Notes: generated by a model not told the origin, from the letters alone. A stretch of 64,000 nt of DNA from Natrialba asiatica DSM 12278 (GCF_000337555.1 NZ_AOIO01000034.1:1-64000), one strand, 5' to 3'; shown: positions 15,633-25,172, counted from the stretch's first letter. Made by a program: numbers and translations.

Positions 15633-16562
15633 ATGCCCACCGATTCTCCCGCCAGGAGCGCGCGGACGACTCGCGTCCTGCAGGTCGACGCCTTCACCGA
15701 CGAACCGCTGGCCGGCAACCCCGCCGGCGTCGTGCCGGATGCCGGCGACCTCTCGACGGCCCAGATGCAGGCCATCGCGGACGAGATGGCCCTCAGCGAA
15801 ACGGCCTTCCTGCAGGAAAGCGACGAGGCCGACTACCGCGTACAGTACTTCACGCCGACCCAGGAGGTCGACCTCTGCGGGCACGCCACGATCGGCAGTT
15901 TCGCTCACCTCCACGACGAGGGCCTCGAGTCCGGCACGACGACGCTCGAAACCAACGTCGGCGTGCTCGACATCGACATCGACGCCGACGGGACGGTCTG
16001 GATGACCCAGGATACGCCCCAGATCCGCGAGGTCGACGCCGGATACGACCGCGTCGCCGACGTCCTCGGCGTCGAACAGGCCGCGCTCGAAGGTGCGCGA
16101 GACGACATCCCGCTGGCCGTCTCCTCGACCGGCCTGCCCTTCCTGATCGTCCCGATCACGTACCTCTCGGACCTCGGCAACGCGACGCCCGATATGGGCG
16201 CGCTCGAAGCCCTCACCGACGAGTTCGACGCGGCCGGAATCTACCTCTTCACCTTCGACGCGCTCGACGCCGACTCGACGCTGCACGGACGGATGTTCGC
16301 GCCCGGGGCCGGCGTCCCCGAAGACCCGGTTACCGGCACGGCCAGCGGCGCTGTCACCGCCTACCTCGATCGCTTCGGCGCGTTCGACGACGACCTGCCC
16401 GCGGAACTCCGCCTCGAGCAAGGTCACTACGTCGACCGCCCCGGATACGTCCGCGCTGAACTCGACGGATCGACGGTCCGGGTTGGCGGTCGTGGTGTAC
16501 CGGTACTCGACGGATCGATCGCCGTTCCCGAGGACGACGAAGACGAGATTCTCGAGGCCTGA
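15633..16562 (+). CDS. PhzF-family isomerase-like protein
   Basis: The 309-aa protein has the diaminopimelate-epimerase/PhzF fold. VLQVDAFTDEPLAGNPAGVV is the hallmark N-terminus. ALSETAFLQ holds the general acid/base Glu region, and VDLCGHATIG and PEDPVTGTASGAV are the two conserved half-site motifs. PhzF makes phenazine precursors in bacteria, but most homologues outside phenazine clusters are uncharacterised isomerases; no phenazine genes are present, so no pathway is assigned. The ATG at 15633 is preferred over an in-frame GTG at 15615 because it keeps the usual short N-terminus. The unit lies 66 bases after thiC in the same direction. Confidence 0.88.
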   Translation: MPTDSPARSARTTRVLQVDAFTDEPLAGNPAGVVPDAGDLSTAQMQAIADEMALSETAFLQESDEADYRVQYFTPTQEVDLCGHATIGSFAHLHDEGLESGTTTLETNVGVLDIDIDADGTVWMTQDTPQIREVDAGYDRVADVLGVEQAALEGARDDIPLAVSSTGLPFLIVPITYLSDLGNATPDMGALEALTDEFDAAGIYLFTFDALDADSTLHGRMFAPGAGVPEDPVTGTASGAVTAYLDRFGAFDDDLPAELRLEQGHYVDRPGYVRAELDGSTVRVGGRGVPVLDGSIAVPEDDEDEILEA

Positions 16563-16694
16563 ACCGTCCGCTTCTTTGGCGAAAACCGCGGCGAAATTCG
16601 CCGCCCTGCGGAAGGGTTCATTCGGTTCTGAGTAGCTAATCGTGCGGATCGTTCGCAACCTTCTTTATCGGGTCCCCTGTCCACACAACTACAG

Positions 16695-19049
16695 ATGGCT
16701 GTACTCTGGCTGGACGAAATCAGCGCCGGCGATCTCGAGAAGGTCGGCGGCAAAGGCGCCTCTCTGGGCGAGCTTACCGGAGCCGGGCTCCCCGTACCGC
16801 CGGGCTTCGTCGTCACCGCCGGGACCTACCGGTCGTTCATCGAAGCGGCCGGCATCGACGAGGAACTGTTCGCGGCGGTCGATGTCGACGTCGAGGACTC
16901 GGCCGCGCTCGCGGACGCCGCCGACCGCGCGCAGGAACTCATCCTCGAGACGCCGTTCCCCGACGACCTGCGCGAGGAGATCCTCGAGTCCTATTCCGAG
17001 GTCGGCGACGGGGACGCCTTCGTCGCCGTTCGCTCCTCCGCGACGGCCGAAGACCTTCCGGACGCCTCCTTCGCGGGTCAGCAGGAGACGTTCCTCAACG
17101 TCACCGAGGAGGCGCTGCTCGAACGAGTTCGGGAGTGTTGGGCCTCCCTCTTTACGCAACGGGCGATCTACTACCGCCAGGAGCAGGGCTTTGACCACTC
17201 CGCGGTCAACATCGCGGTCGTCGTCCAGCAGATGGTCGACGCCGAGAAGTCCGGCGTGATGTTCACCAGCCACCCCTCGACCGGCGATCCGACGATGATC
17301 ATCGAGGCCGCCTGGGGGCTCGGCGAGGCCGTCGTTTCCGGGGCCGTCTCTCCGGACAACTACATCGTCAGCCGCGACGATCGCTCGGTCGAATACACCG
17401 TCGCCGAGAAGAAGGTGATGCACGAAAAAGACGAGGCAACCGGCGAAACCGTCGAGCGGGAGGTTCCCCAGAACAAACGGAACGCCCGCGTCATCGACGA
17501 TGCGGAGATCGATACCCTCGTCGACCTCGGCGAACGCGTCGAGGACCACTACGACGATCCGCAGGACGTCGAGTGGGCGATCGCCGACGGTGAGGTCTAC
17601 ATGCTCCAGTCGCGCCCGATCACGACGATCGACGACGGCGAGAGCGCGGCCGACGCCGCCACGGGCTCGGGTGCCGGCGGCGCCGACGCGGCACAGGGCC
17701 TCACCGACGGCAGCGGCGGCGTGCAGGCGGCCGGCAGTAGCAACGCTGACGACTCGGCCGCGGACGCTGGTACCGGCGACGTCATCGTCGACGGCCTCGG
17801 ATCGAGCCCCGGCACGGTCAGCGGAGCCGCTCGCATCGTCACGAAACTCGACGACCTGGACAAGGTCAGCGACGGCGACATCATCGTCACCGAGATGACC
17901 ATGCCCGACATGGTCCCCGCGATGAAACGCGCCGCGGGAATCGTCACCGACGAGGGCGGCATGACCAGCCACGCCGCCATCGTCTCGCGCGAACTCGGCG
18001 TTCCCGCCGTCGTCGGCACGACCAACGCCACGACCGTCCTCGAGGATGGCCAGGTCGTCACGCTCGACGGAGACAAGGGCGCGATTCTCGAAGGCCAGGA
18101 AGTCGAACCCGAAGAGGAGACCGAACCCGTCGAGGAAGTCCGGCCACAATCACCGGTCAAACCGATGACCGCGACCGAGGTGAAGGTCAACGTCTCCATC
18201 CCCGAGGCCGCCGAACGCGCCGCCGCAACCGGCGCCGACGGCGTCGGCCTCCTGCGCATGGAGCACATGATCCTCTCGCTGAACCAGACGCCCGCGAAGT
18301 TCATCGAGGAACGCGGCGAGGACGACTACATCACTGAACTCGTCGAGGGCATCCGCGGCGTCGCCGACGAGTTCTATCCGCGGCCGGTTCGCGTGCGAAC
18401 CCTCGACGCGCCGACCGACGAGTTCCGCCAGCTCGAGGGCGGCGCGGACGAACCCGAGGAACACAATCCGATGCTCGGCTACCGGGGTATCCGGCGCTCG
18501 CTCGATCGCCCCGACGTGTTCGCTCACGAACTCGAGGCGTTCCGTCGGCTCTACGAGATGGGCTACGACAACGTCGAGATCATGTTCCCGCTGGTTAACG
18601 ACGCCGAGGACGTCTATCGGGCCAAGCGGCTCATGACCGAGGCCGGCATCGATCCCGAGAAGCGCAAGTGGGGCGTGATGATCGAGACGCCGGCCTCCGC
18701 GCTGGCGGTCGAAGAGATGGCCGACGCGGGCATCGATTTCGCCTCCTTCGGCACCAACGATCTCACCCAGTACACGCTCGCGGTCGACCGCAACAACGAA
18801 CACGTCGCCGATCGCTTCGATGAACTCCACCCCTCGGTCCTGCGCCTGATCGGCGACGTGATCGAGACGTGTCGCGAACGCGATGTCGATACGAGCATCT
18901 GCGGGCAGGCCGGCTCCAAGCCCGACATGGTGCAGTTCCTCGTCAACGAGGGCATCAACTCGGTCTCGGCGAACATCGACGCCGTCCGCGACGTCCAACA
19001 CGAGGTCAAACGCGTCGAGCAGAAGTTGTTGCTGGATTCGGTCCGATAA
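16695..19049 (+). CDS. ppsA: phosphoenolpyruvate synthase (pyruvate, water dikinase)
   Basis: PpsA makes PEP from pyruvate and ATP (giving AMP and phosphate), the entry to gluconeogenesis. The N-terminal ATP-grasp domain contains KVGGKGASLGELTGAGLPVP, VRSSATAEDLPDASFAGQQ and GEAVVSGAVSPDNY. The phosphohistidine domain has GGMTSHAAIVSRELGVPAVVG, with catalytic His426. The C-terminal TIM-barrel carries MLGYRGIRR, FGTNDLTQYTLAVDRN and the Cys-containing SICGQAGS. Length 784 aa is normal. A long Gly/Ala/Asp-rich linker of about 50 residues (roughly 315-363) joins the ATP-grasp and His domains. Pyruvate kinase, its opposite, lies 4.4 kb downstream. Confidence 0.97.
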   Translation: MAVLWLDEISAGDLEKVGGKGASLGELTGAGLPVPPGFVVTAGTYRSFIEAAGIDEELFAAVDVDVEDSAALADAADRAQELILETPFPDDLREEILESYSEVGDGDAFVAVRSSATAEDLPDASFAGQQETFLNVTEEALLERVRECWASLFTQRAIYYRQEQGFDHSAVNIAVVVQQMVDAEKSGVMFTSHPSTGDPTMIIEAAWGLGEAVVSGAVSPDNYIVSRDDRSVEYTVAEKKVMHEKDEATGETVEREVPQNKRNARVIDDAEIDTLVDLGERVEDHYDDPQDVEWAIADGEVYMLQSRPITTIDDGESAADAATGSGAGGADAAQGLTDGSGGVQAAGSSNADDSAADAGTGDVIVDGLGSSPGTVSGAARIVTKLDDLDKVSDGDIIVTEMTMPDMVPAMKRAAGIVTDEGGMTSHAAIVSRELGVPAVVGTTNATTVLEDGQVVTLDGDKGAILEGQEVEPEEETEPVEEVRPQSPVKPMTATEVKVNVSIPEAAERAAATGADGVGLLRMEHMILSLNQTPAKFIEERGEDDYITELVEGIRGVADEFYPRPVRVRTLDAPTDEFRQLEGGADEPEEHNPMLGYRGIRRSLDRPDVFAHELEAFRRLYEMGYDNVEIMFPLVNDAEDVYRAKRLMTEAGIDPEKRKWGVMIETPASALAVEEMADAGIDFASFGTNDLTQYTLAVDRNNEHVADRFDELHPSVLRLIGDVIETCRERDVDTSICGQAGSKPDMVQFLVNEGINSVSANIDAVRDVQHEVKRVEQKLLLDSVR

Positions 19050-19121
19050 CCGTCCGAGCCCGGAACGGGTTCGAAATCCGACAACGCAACTACTAAACCG
19101 CCGACAGCCGACGTACGTGAT

Positions 19122-20333
19122 ATGCAAATCGAGCCCCAAGCGTTCGACCGGGTGCTCTCGTCAATGTGTACGGAGCCCCACCCGGTCGCACGCGAGGCGG
19201 CCGAACGATTTCTCGCGACGAACCCCGGCGATCCCGGGACGTATCCCGCGATTTCGTCACTCGAAGACGAGGCTATCGAGCGACTGGGCGAGATCGCCGG
19301 TCTCGCGGATCCAGCCGGGTACGTCACGAGCGGCGGGACCGAAGCGAACATCCAGGCCGTCCGAATCGCCCGCGAACGCGCCGAGACGGCGACACCCACC
19401 GTCGTCATGCCAGAATCGGGCCACTTTAGCTTTCAGAAGGCGGCCACCCTGCTCGGGGTCGACCTCCAACTCGTCCCCACCGACGACGACCACCGGGCCG
19501 ACCTCGACGCCGTCCGCGCCTGCGTCGACGACGACACCGCCCTGCTCGTCGGCGTCGCCGGCACCACCGAGTACGGCCGCGTCGATCCGATTCCCGAACT
19601 CGGCGACCTCGCCCGCTCCGTCGACGCCATGCTCCACGTCGACGCCGCCTGGGGCGGCTTCGTCCTGCCGTTTACCGACCACGACTGGAACTTCGACCAC
19701 GCCCCCGTCGACACCATGGCGATCGACCCCCACAAGATGGGCCAGGCCGCGGTTCCCGCCGGCGGCCTGCTCGTCCGGAAACAGTCCCTGCTCGACGAAC
19801 TCGCCGTCGACACGCCCTACCTCGAATCGACCTCGCAGGCGACGCTCACTGGAACGCGGTCCGGAGCCGGCGTCGCGAGCGCCGTCGCCGCGATGGACGA
19901 ACTCTGGCCCGCCGGTTACCGCGAGCAGTGTACCCGCTCGCAGGCCAACGCCGAGTGGCTCGCCGGCGCGTTGACGGCGCGGGGCTACGACGCCGTCACT
20001 CCCGAACTCCCGCTCGTCGCTGCCGACGTTCCCGCCGCGACCTTCGAAGCGCTTCGCGACGCAGGCTGGCGAATCTCCCGAACCGGCACCGGCGAACTCC
20101 GCATCGTCTGCATGCCACACGTGACCCGCGAGATGCTCGAGGCGTTCGTCGCCGATCTCGACGAGCTCGGAAGCCACCCAGGGACAGTCGGAACCGGAAC
20201 CGAAACCAGCCTCGGACCGGCGGGGACAAACCTGAACTCGACGAACCTCAGCGGGGGCTCCGAGACGGACCAGTCACGGACATGCCAGAACGGACCGACA
20301 CCGGGCAGTGCCGGCGACTCGAGTAGCGACTGA
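19122..20333 (+). CDS. mfnA: PLP-dependent L-aspartate/tyrosine decarboxylase (MfnA family)
   Basis: The 403-aa group II decarboxylase has [29 protein letters not shown] and the PLP lysine in [12 protein letters not shown] (Lys205), followed by [14 protein letters not shown]. In methanogens MfnA decarboxylates tyrosine. In archaea lacking PanD, including haloarchaea, the same family is thought to decarboxylate aspartate to beta-alanine for coenzyme A. The latter role is more likely here but cannot be separated by sequence alone. The conserved domain ends near residue 350, and a polar Gly/Ser/Thr/Asn-rich tail of about 50 residues follows. A TATA-like ACTACTAAAC lies 29 bases before the ATG. 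Confidence 0.88.
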   Translation: MQIEPQAFDRVLSSMCTEPHPVAREAAERFLATNPGDPGTYPAISSLEDEAIERLGEIAGLADPAGYVTSGGTEANIQAVRIARERAETATPTVVMPESGHFSFQKAATLLGVDLQLVPTDDDHRADLDAVRACVDDDTALLVGVAGTTEYGRVDPIPELGDLARSVDAMLHVDAAWGGFVLPFTDHDWNFDHAPVDTMAIDPHKMGQAAVPAGGLLVRKQSLLDELAVDTPYLESTSQATLTGTRSGAGVASAVAAMDELWPAGYREQCTRSQANAEWLAGALTARGYDAVTPELPLVAADVPAATFEALRDAGWRISRTGTGELRIVCMPHVTREMLEAFVADLDELGSHPGTVGTGTETSLGPAGTNLNSTNLSGGSETDQSRTCQNGPTPGSAGDSSSD

Positions 20334-20680
20334 CCGTCGTGACGAGAGCGACGGGAGACGGCCGAATACTGAATCGAACCGGTCCGGCACACGTCAACGT
20401 TATAGAGCGCGACCCCGTACGTGTGCCTACCAATGACGACGCGTGCTGTCGACGCTGACTGTTCTCTTCCCATGCGGATGTAGCGACAGCGCCGTCTCCG
20501 GGTGGAGTGCCGCGAACGCGACCGGTCATACGGAATACAGGCTTCTCGCGGCGTCGAAACTCGGGTACCCGAGTTCAGCTGTTCGCCGGGTGTGTTCGCG
20601 GCTTGTGAGTGACAAGGAACGCGTCCCGGCGAGAAATCGAAACCAGCGGGTTTTACGCCCGCGACCGACTGACCACGCAT
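20334..20680 (+). other. intergenic region between mfnA and metG
   Basis: The 347 bases contain no convincing gene; a 117-codon frame starting at 20443 runs out of frame into metG and lacks family features. They hold an 18-bp perfect palindrome at 20558-20575 and the likely metG promoter (GGTTTTACG near 20648-20656, about 28 bases before the ATG). Confidence 0.5.
20558..20575. repeat. 18-bp perfect palindrome upstream of metG
   Basis: AACTCGGGT followed by its exact reverse complement ACCCGAGTT, with no loop. It is 105 bases before the metG ATG and about 75 bases before the TATA-like box, far for a classical operator but possible for an activator or a restriction/structure site. Confidence 0.55.
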
Positions 20681-22816
20681 ATGAGCACTACCAACGACGA
20701 CTTTCCGACGGACCGTCCCGCGGTCGTGACCTGCGGGTTGCCCTACGCGAACGGCGACCTGCACATCGGTCACCTGCGGGGATACATCGGCGCTGACGCG
20801 TTCAGCCGTGCGCTCGAAACGCTCGGCCAGGAAACGGCCTACGTCTCCGGGTCGGACATGCACGGCACCCCCATCGCCGTCAACGCCGAGCAGGAGGGCG
20901 TTTCGCCCGAAGCGTTCGCGCTGGAGTGGCACGAACAGTACGAGGAGACGTTTCCGAAGTTCAACGTCGACTTCGACAATTACGGCCACACCCACGACGA
21001 GACGAACACGGAACTGACCCGGGAGATCGTCCGGACGCTGGACGAGGAGGGCTACATCTACGAGAAGGAGATCCAGGTCGCGTACGACCCCGACGCGGAC
21101 CAGTACCTGCCCGACCGCTACGTCGAGGGAACCTGTCCCTACTGCGGCGCGAAGGCCCGCGGCGACGAGTGCGACGAGGGCTGTCAGCGCCACCTCGAAC
21201 CGGGCGAAGTCGAGGATCCGAAGAGTACGGTCACCGGGAACGCGGCGGAGTACCGCGGGCGCACGCACAAGTTCTTCGAAGTCTCGGAGTTCACCGACTT
21301 CCTGACCGAGTTCCTCGACGGGCTCGAAGGAACGTCGAACGCGCGCAACCAGCCCCGCCAGTGGATCGAAGAGGGGCTGCAAGACTGGTGTCTCACTCGC
21401 GACATGGAGTGGGGGATCGACTATCCCAACGGCGATGACGAGACCACAGAAGATATCGTCCTCTACGTTTGGGTCGACGCACCGGTCGAGTACATCTCCT
21501 CGACGAAGCAGTACGCAGAACGCGTCGGGACCGACGAGTACGACTGGCGGCGCGTCTGGGAAGACGACGGCGAGATCGTCCACGTCATCGGCCGCGACAT
21601 CATCCAGCACCACACCATCTTCTGGCCCGCGATGCTCGAGGGTGCCGACTACAACACGCCCCGCGCCGTCGCCGCGACCGGCTTCATCACGATCAACGGC
21701 AAGGGCCTCTCGACGAGTCGCAACCGCGCAATCTGGGCGAAAGAATACCTCGACGAGGGCTTTCACCCCGATCTGCTGCGGTACTACCTGACGACCACCG
21801 GCGGCCTCCAGCAGGACGTGGACTTCTCCTGGGACGCCTTCCAGGAGAAGGTCAACGGCGAGTTAGTGGGCACCGTCGGCAACTTCTGGTACCGCTCGCT
21901 GCTCTTTGCCTACCGCAACTACGAGGGCACCCCCGAGGCGGATATCTCTGAAGAAGTGTCCGAACGCATCGAGGGTGCGATCGGCGACACCCGCGAGGCC
22001 GTCAACGACTACTCGCTCCGGGGCATCGGGCAGGCCGCGACCCAGCTCGCCCAGTTCGGCAACGAGTACATTCAGCGCAACGAACCCTGGAAGCTCACCG
22101 ACGACGACCCCAAGCGCGCCCAGCAGGTGATCCGCGACTGCGTCCAGATCGCCAAGGCCGTCGGCGTCCTCATCGAACCCATCACGCCCGACAAGGCCCA
22201 GGCACTCTGGGAGCAACTCGGCGAGACCGGCGACGTTGCGGACGCCCACCTCGAAGACGCGCTCGAGGCACCGCCCCGAACCTTCGACGAACCCGGTGAA
22301 CTCTTCGCGAAGATCGAAGACGACCGCGTCGACGAACTCAACGAGAAACTCGCAGAACGCGTCGCGGCGGCGGGCGGCGATGAAGACGAAGATGAAGGCG
22401 AAGGCGAAGAAACGGAGACCAAAAACGAAACCGACGACACCGCCCCGGACGAATCGGCTGCCATGGCAGACACCGACGCCCTCGAACCGCTACTCGAGGA
22501 CCGCATCGGCTTCGAAGACTTCCAAGAACTCGACATTCGCGTCGGGCGTATCGAGTCGGCCGAGGGAATCGACGGCGCGGACGACCTCGCGAAACTCGAG
22601 GTCGACATCGGCTTCGAAACCCGCCAGATCGTCGCCGGGATCAAGCAACTCCACGACCTCGACGAACTCCCCGGCGAGAAGTGCATCCTGCTCGCGAACA
22701 TGGAACCCGCCGAGCTATTCGGCGTCGAATCCAACGGCATGATCCTCGCTGCAGGTGACGAGGCGGATCTGCTGACGACCCACGACGACGCCGTCGTCGG
22801 CGAAAAGGTGCAGTAG
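20681..22816 (+). CDS. metG: methionyl-tRNA synthetase with fused C-terminal tRNA-binding domain
   Basis: The 711-aa class I aminoacyl-tRNA synthetase charges tRNA-Met. Marks are the HIGH motif (GDLHIGHLRG, residues 25-34), the zinc-binding knuckle (GTCPYCGAKARGDECDEGC), SGSDMHGTPI, and the KMSKS-equivalent NGKGLSTSRN. The C-terminal 110 residues (FEDFQELDIRVGRIESAEG, KLEVDIGFETRQIVAGI, ANMEPAELFGVESNGM) form the EMAP/Trbp111-type tRNA-binding fold that in some archaea is a separate protein. An acidic linker (EDEDEGEGEETETKNETDD) joins them. The ATG at 20681 is chosen because the TATA-like TTTTACG lies 28 bases upstream; an upstream in-frame start at 20609 would add 24 atypical residues. Confidence 0.97.
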   Translation: MSTTNDDFPTDRPAVVTCGLPYANGDLHIGHLRGYIGADAFSRALETLGQETAYVSGSDMHGTPIAVNAEQEGVSPEAFALEWHEQYEETFPKFNVDFDNYGHTHDETNTELTREIVRTLDEEGYIYEKEIQVAYDPDADQYLPDRYVEGTCPYCGAKARGDECDEGCQRHLEPGEVEDPKSTVTGNAAEYRGRTHKFFEVSEFTDFLTEFLDGLEGTSNARNQPRQWIEEGLQDWCLTRDMEWGIDYPNGDDETTEDIVLYVWVDAPVEYISSTKQYAERVGTDEYDWRRVWEDDGEIVHVIGRDIIQHHTIFWPAMLEGADYNTPRAVAATGFITINGKGLSTSRNRAIWAKEYLDEGFHPDLLRYYLTTTGGLQQDVDFSWDAFQEKVNGELVGTVGNFWYRSLLFAYRNYEGTPEADISEEVSERIEGAIGDTREAVNDYSLRGIGQAATQLAQFGNEYIQRNEPWKLTDDDPKRAQQVIRDCVQIAKAVGVLIEPITPDKAQALWEQLGETGDVADAHLEDALEAPPRTFDEPGELFAKIEDDRVDELNEKLAERVAAAGGDEDEDEGEGEETETKNETDDTAPDESAAMADTDALEPLLEDRIGFEDFQELDIRVGRIESAEGIDGADDLAKLEVDIGFETRQIVAGIKQLHDLDELPGEKCILLANMEPAELFGVESNGMILAAGDEADLLTTHDDAVVGEKVQ

Positions 22817-22935
22817 ACGGCCGTTCGAGTTCACGTTCTCGATTTCGTGGGCTTTCGCTTCTGCGCTCGCGCTTGCTTACTCTCGCTTTCGAGACGAACC
22901 AGCGGCGATAACGGAAGCGATGCCAACAGTACCGA

Positions 22936-22963
22936 TTCTCGGTTCTCGGTTCTCGGTTCTCGA
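22936..22963. repeat. TTCTCGG heptanucleotide tandem repeat
   Basis: Three perfect TTCTCGG units (22936-22956) and a fourth ending in A (22957-22963), followed by a run of degenerate CGATCCC/CCCGATC units to about 23012. This low-complexity stretch fills the gap between the metG stop and the decayed GYD gene. Similar short-repeat patches occur at about 30231-30300 and 32766-32800. Confidence 0.7.
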
Positions 22964-23012
22964 TTCCTGCTCTTCGATCCCTCGATCCCCACCCCCGATC
23001 CCCAATTTCCGA

Positions 23013-23306
23013 TCACACTTCGTCCACTAACTGCAAGAACTGCGACGTATCGATGAGTTCCATCGTCTACGCGTTCAATCCGTGGCGACGAAGCGTCAGC
23101 GCCGATTTGAACGCGGCCTCCCTGTCTTCGGTCTCGAAAATGGCCAGAAAATCGCGCTCGCCGAGGATCGTGTACGCATCGCGTAACGCAGCGCCGTACC
23201 GGTCGAACTCGACCCTCACCTCGCCCCAAGTCGATGCGAGTTCCTGCGCGTTTCGTCTGTCCCGGTTTTCGAGTTCGATGGGAGAGGCATACGCTAGCCT
23301 ATCACG
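23013..23306 (-). pseudogene. decayed GYD-domain protein gene (in-frame stop, no start codon)
   Basis: Reading the minus strand gives a continuous frame LAYASPIELENRDRRNAQEL, then WGEVRVEFDRYGAALRDAYT, ILGERDFLAIFETEDREAAF and KSALTLRRHGLNA. An in-frame TAG at 23067-23069 follows, then TMELIDTSQFLQLVDEV and a normal stop at 23013. The whole matches haloarchaeal GYD-domain proteins, small dimeric alpha-beta barrel proteins of unknown function. The TAG sits where the family usually has a Gln-like residue (a single C-to-T change from CAG). At the 5' end the frame is closed by TGA (23307-23309) just before the first recognisable residues, with no ATG, GTG or TTG in between, so the start is also lost. 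AGA and AGG codons, rare in neighbours, fit decay. Confidence 0.8.
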
Positions 23307-23417
23307 TCACTACGCGTGAATGCTGAAAACGGTTGCCGTGGCACATGATGGAAACAGAAACACTCGCCTTCGAGTAAGTCACCTATCTTTTTGGCCGTGC
23401 TCGCGATAGCACAAGGC

Positions 23418-25172
23418 ATGAGAAACGCAAAGATCGTCTGTACGCTCGGTCCTGCCTCGAGCGATCGCCAGACGATCCGGGACCTCGCGGACGCCGGCAT
23501 GTCGGTTGCTCGGCTGAACGCGAGTCACGGAACTCGCGAGGATCGTGCCGCACTCATCGACCGCGTTCGCTCGGTCGACGAGGAACGAGAGAAACCCGTC
23601 TCCGTCATGCTGGACATGCAGGGGCCGGAAATCCGGACTGCGCCGCTCCCCGAGGGAGAGACGGTCACGCTCGAAACCGACTCGGAGATCAGGTTCGTCG
23701 AAGGGGACGATGCAACACCCGAAACCGTCGGCCTCTCGCTGCCGGTTGGCGCCGTCGAACCGGGCGATCGAATTCTGCTCGATGACGGACTGATCGAAAC
23801 GACCGTCCGTGAACGCGACGGCGACGCCGTGGTGGCACACGTCGATACGGGCGGCGAACTGGGCGGCCGAAAGGGCGTCAATGTCCCCGGCGTCGACCTG
23901 GACCTCGACGTCGTCACCGAGTCCGACCGCAAGGATCTCGAACTCGCCGCCGAGAAGGAAGTCGACTTCGTGGCGGCGAGTTTCGTCCGAGATACGGCGG
24001 ACGTCTACGAGGTCAACGAGGTCATCGAGGACGCCGGCGCGGAGATTCCGATCATCTCGAAGATCGAACGCGCCGGCGCCGTCGACAACCTAGACGACAT
24101 TATCGACGCCTCGGACGGAATCATGGTCGCCCGCGGCGACCTGGGCGTCGAATGTCCGATGGAGGACGTACCGATGATCCAGAAACGCATCATCCGCCGG
24201 TGTCGCGAGGCCGGTCTCCCGGTTATCACGGCGACGGAGATGCTCGATTCGATGGTCCACGCCCGCCGACCGACCCGAGCGGAGGCTTCGGACGTAGCAA
24301 ACGCCGTCCTCGACGGTACCGACGGCGTCATGCTCTCCGCGGAGACCGCGATCGGCGACCACCCCGTCGCGGTCGTCGACGCGATGGACAGCATCGTCCG
24401 CGAGGTCGAACAGTCCGAGGAGTACGCCGAACTCCTCGAACAGCGCGTTCCCGCCGCCGGCGAGGCTCGAACGGACGCCCTGGCACGCTCTGCGCGTTTC
24501 CTCGCCCGCGACATCGGTGCCGATGCCATCGTCGCGGCGACCGAATCCGGCTACACGGCGCTGAAAACCGCAAAGTACCGTCCCGGCGTCCCGGTCGTCG
24601 CGTCGACGCCGAGCCACCGCGTCCGCCGGCGGCTCGCCCTCTCGTGGGGCGTTACACCGCTGTACGCCGAAGTCTCCGACCAGGGAGCCGACGCCGTCGT
24701 CGAGAAAGCCGTCCAGGCCGCGCTGGAAGCCGGCGTCGCCGAGAGCGGCGATACCGTCGTCGTCCTCTGTGGCATGATGACCGAACTCGAGGGTGCGAAT
24801 ACGACGAACATGCTGAAGGTCCACGTCGCGGCGGAGGCGTTGACGACGGGCCGCGTCGTCGTCGAGGGTCGTGCGACCGGGCCGCTTGCCCGAGTTCAGG
24901 ATGGCGATCTCACCGACGTACCGGAGGGGGCGATCCTCGCGCTGCCGACGGAGTTCGACGCGGAGTTTACGGGTGATGTCTCGAAGATCGGCGGCATCGT
25001 CAACGCTCGGCGAGGGATGACGGGGTATCCGGCGCTGGTGGCACGAGAGATGGACGTGCCGATGGTAAGCGGTGCGACGATTTCCGAGATGGAGACGGGA
25101 ACGGTCGTCACCATCGACGCGGAACGAGGGGTCGTCTACGAGGGTGACATTCGGGATCGAACGGATCGGTAG
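23418..25172 (+). CDS. pyk: pyruvate kinase with C-terminal PEP-utilising-type domain
   Basis: Pyk transfers phosphate from PEP to ADP, the last step of glycolysis. Conserved blocks: RNAKIVCTLGPASSDRQTI, MSVARLNASHGTRED, MLDMQGPEIRT, LNDGL-like LLDDGLIETTV, AASFVRDTADV, SKIERAGAVDNLDDI (catalytic Lys), DGIMVARGDLGVE and VITATEMLDSMV. The usual enzyme ends near residue 470. Here the 584-aa protein continues with TTGRVVVEGRATGPLARV and ALPTEFDAEFTGDVSKIGGI, which resembles the swivelling phosphohistidine domain of PEP-utilising enzymes and is known as an extra C-terminal domain in some bacterial and archaeal Pyk. The ATG at 23418 is chosen because a TATA-like CTTTTTGG lies 28 bases upstream and the product begins at MRNAKIV. 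Confidence 0.96.
   Translation: MRNAKIVCTLGPASSDRQTIRDLADAGMSVARLNASHGTREDRAALIDRVRSVDEEREKPVSVMLDMQGPEIRTAPLPEGETVTLETDSEIRFVEGDDATPETVGLSLPVGAVEPGDRILLDDGLIETTVRERDGDAVVAHVDTGGELGGRKGVNVPGVDLDLDVVTESDRKDLELAAEKEVDFVAASFVRDTADVYEVNEVIEDAGAEIPIISKIERAGAVDNLDDIIDASDGIMVARGDLGVECPMEDVPMIQKRIIRRCREAGLPVITATEMLDSMVHARRPTRAEASDVANAVLDGTDGVMLSAETAIGDHPVAVVDAMDSIVREVEQSEEYAELLEQRVPAAGEARTDALARSARFLARDIGADAIVAATESGYTALKTAKYRPGVPVVASTPSHRVRRRLALSWGVTPLYAEVSDQGADAVVEKAVQAALEAGVAESGDTVVVLCGMMTELEGANTTNMLKVHVAAEALTTGRVVVEGRATGPLARVQDGDLTDVPEGAILALPTEFDAEFTGDVSKIGGIVNARRGMTGYPALVAREMDVPMVSGATISEMETGTVVTIDAERGVVYEGDIRDRTDR

Noticed and set aside
14136-16658. 840-codon open frame on the minus strand opposite thiC and phzF-like gene
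   Set aside because: It is an antisense shadow produced by GC-rich codons; it has no family motifs and both plus-strand genes are certain.
19060-19090. GGGTTCGAAATCC, resembling a tRNA T-loop
   Set aside because: There is no pairing T-stem, anticodon arm or acceptor stem around it; it is the spacer after ppsA.
19985-21766. 593-codon minus-strand frame across mfnA, the gap and metG
   Set aside because: It covers two real plus-strand genes and their intergenic promoter and contains no recognisable domain.
22831-23319. 132-codon minus and 88-codon plus frames across the GYD remnant
   Set aside because: Both are in phases other than the one that reads the GYD domain and have no similarity to known families.
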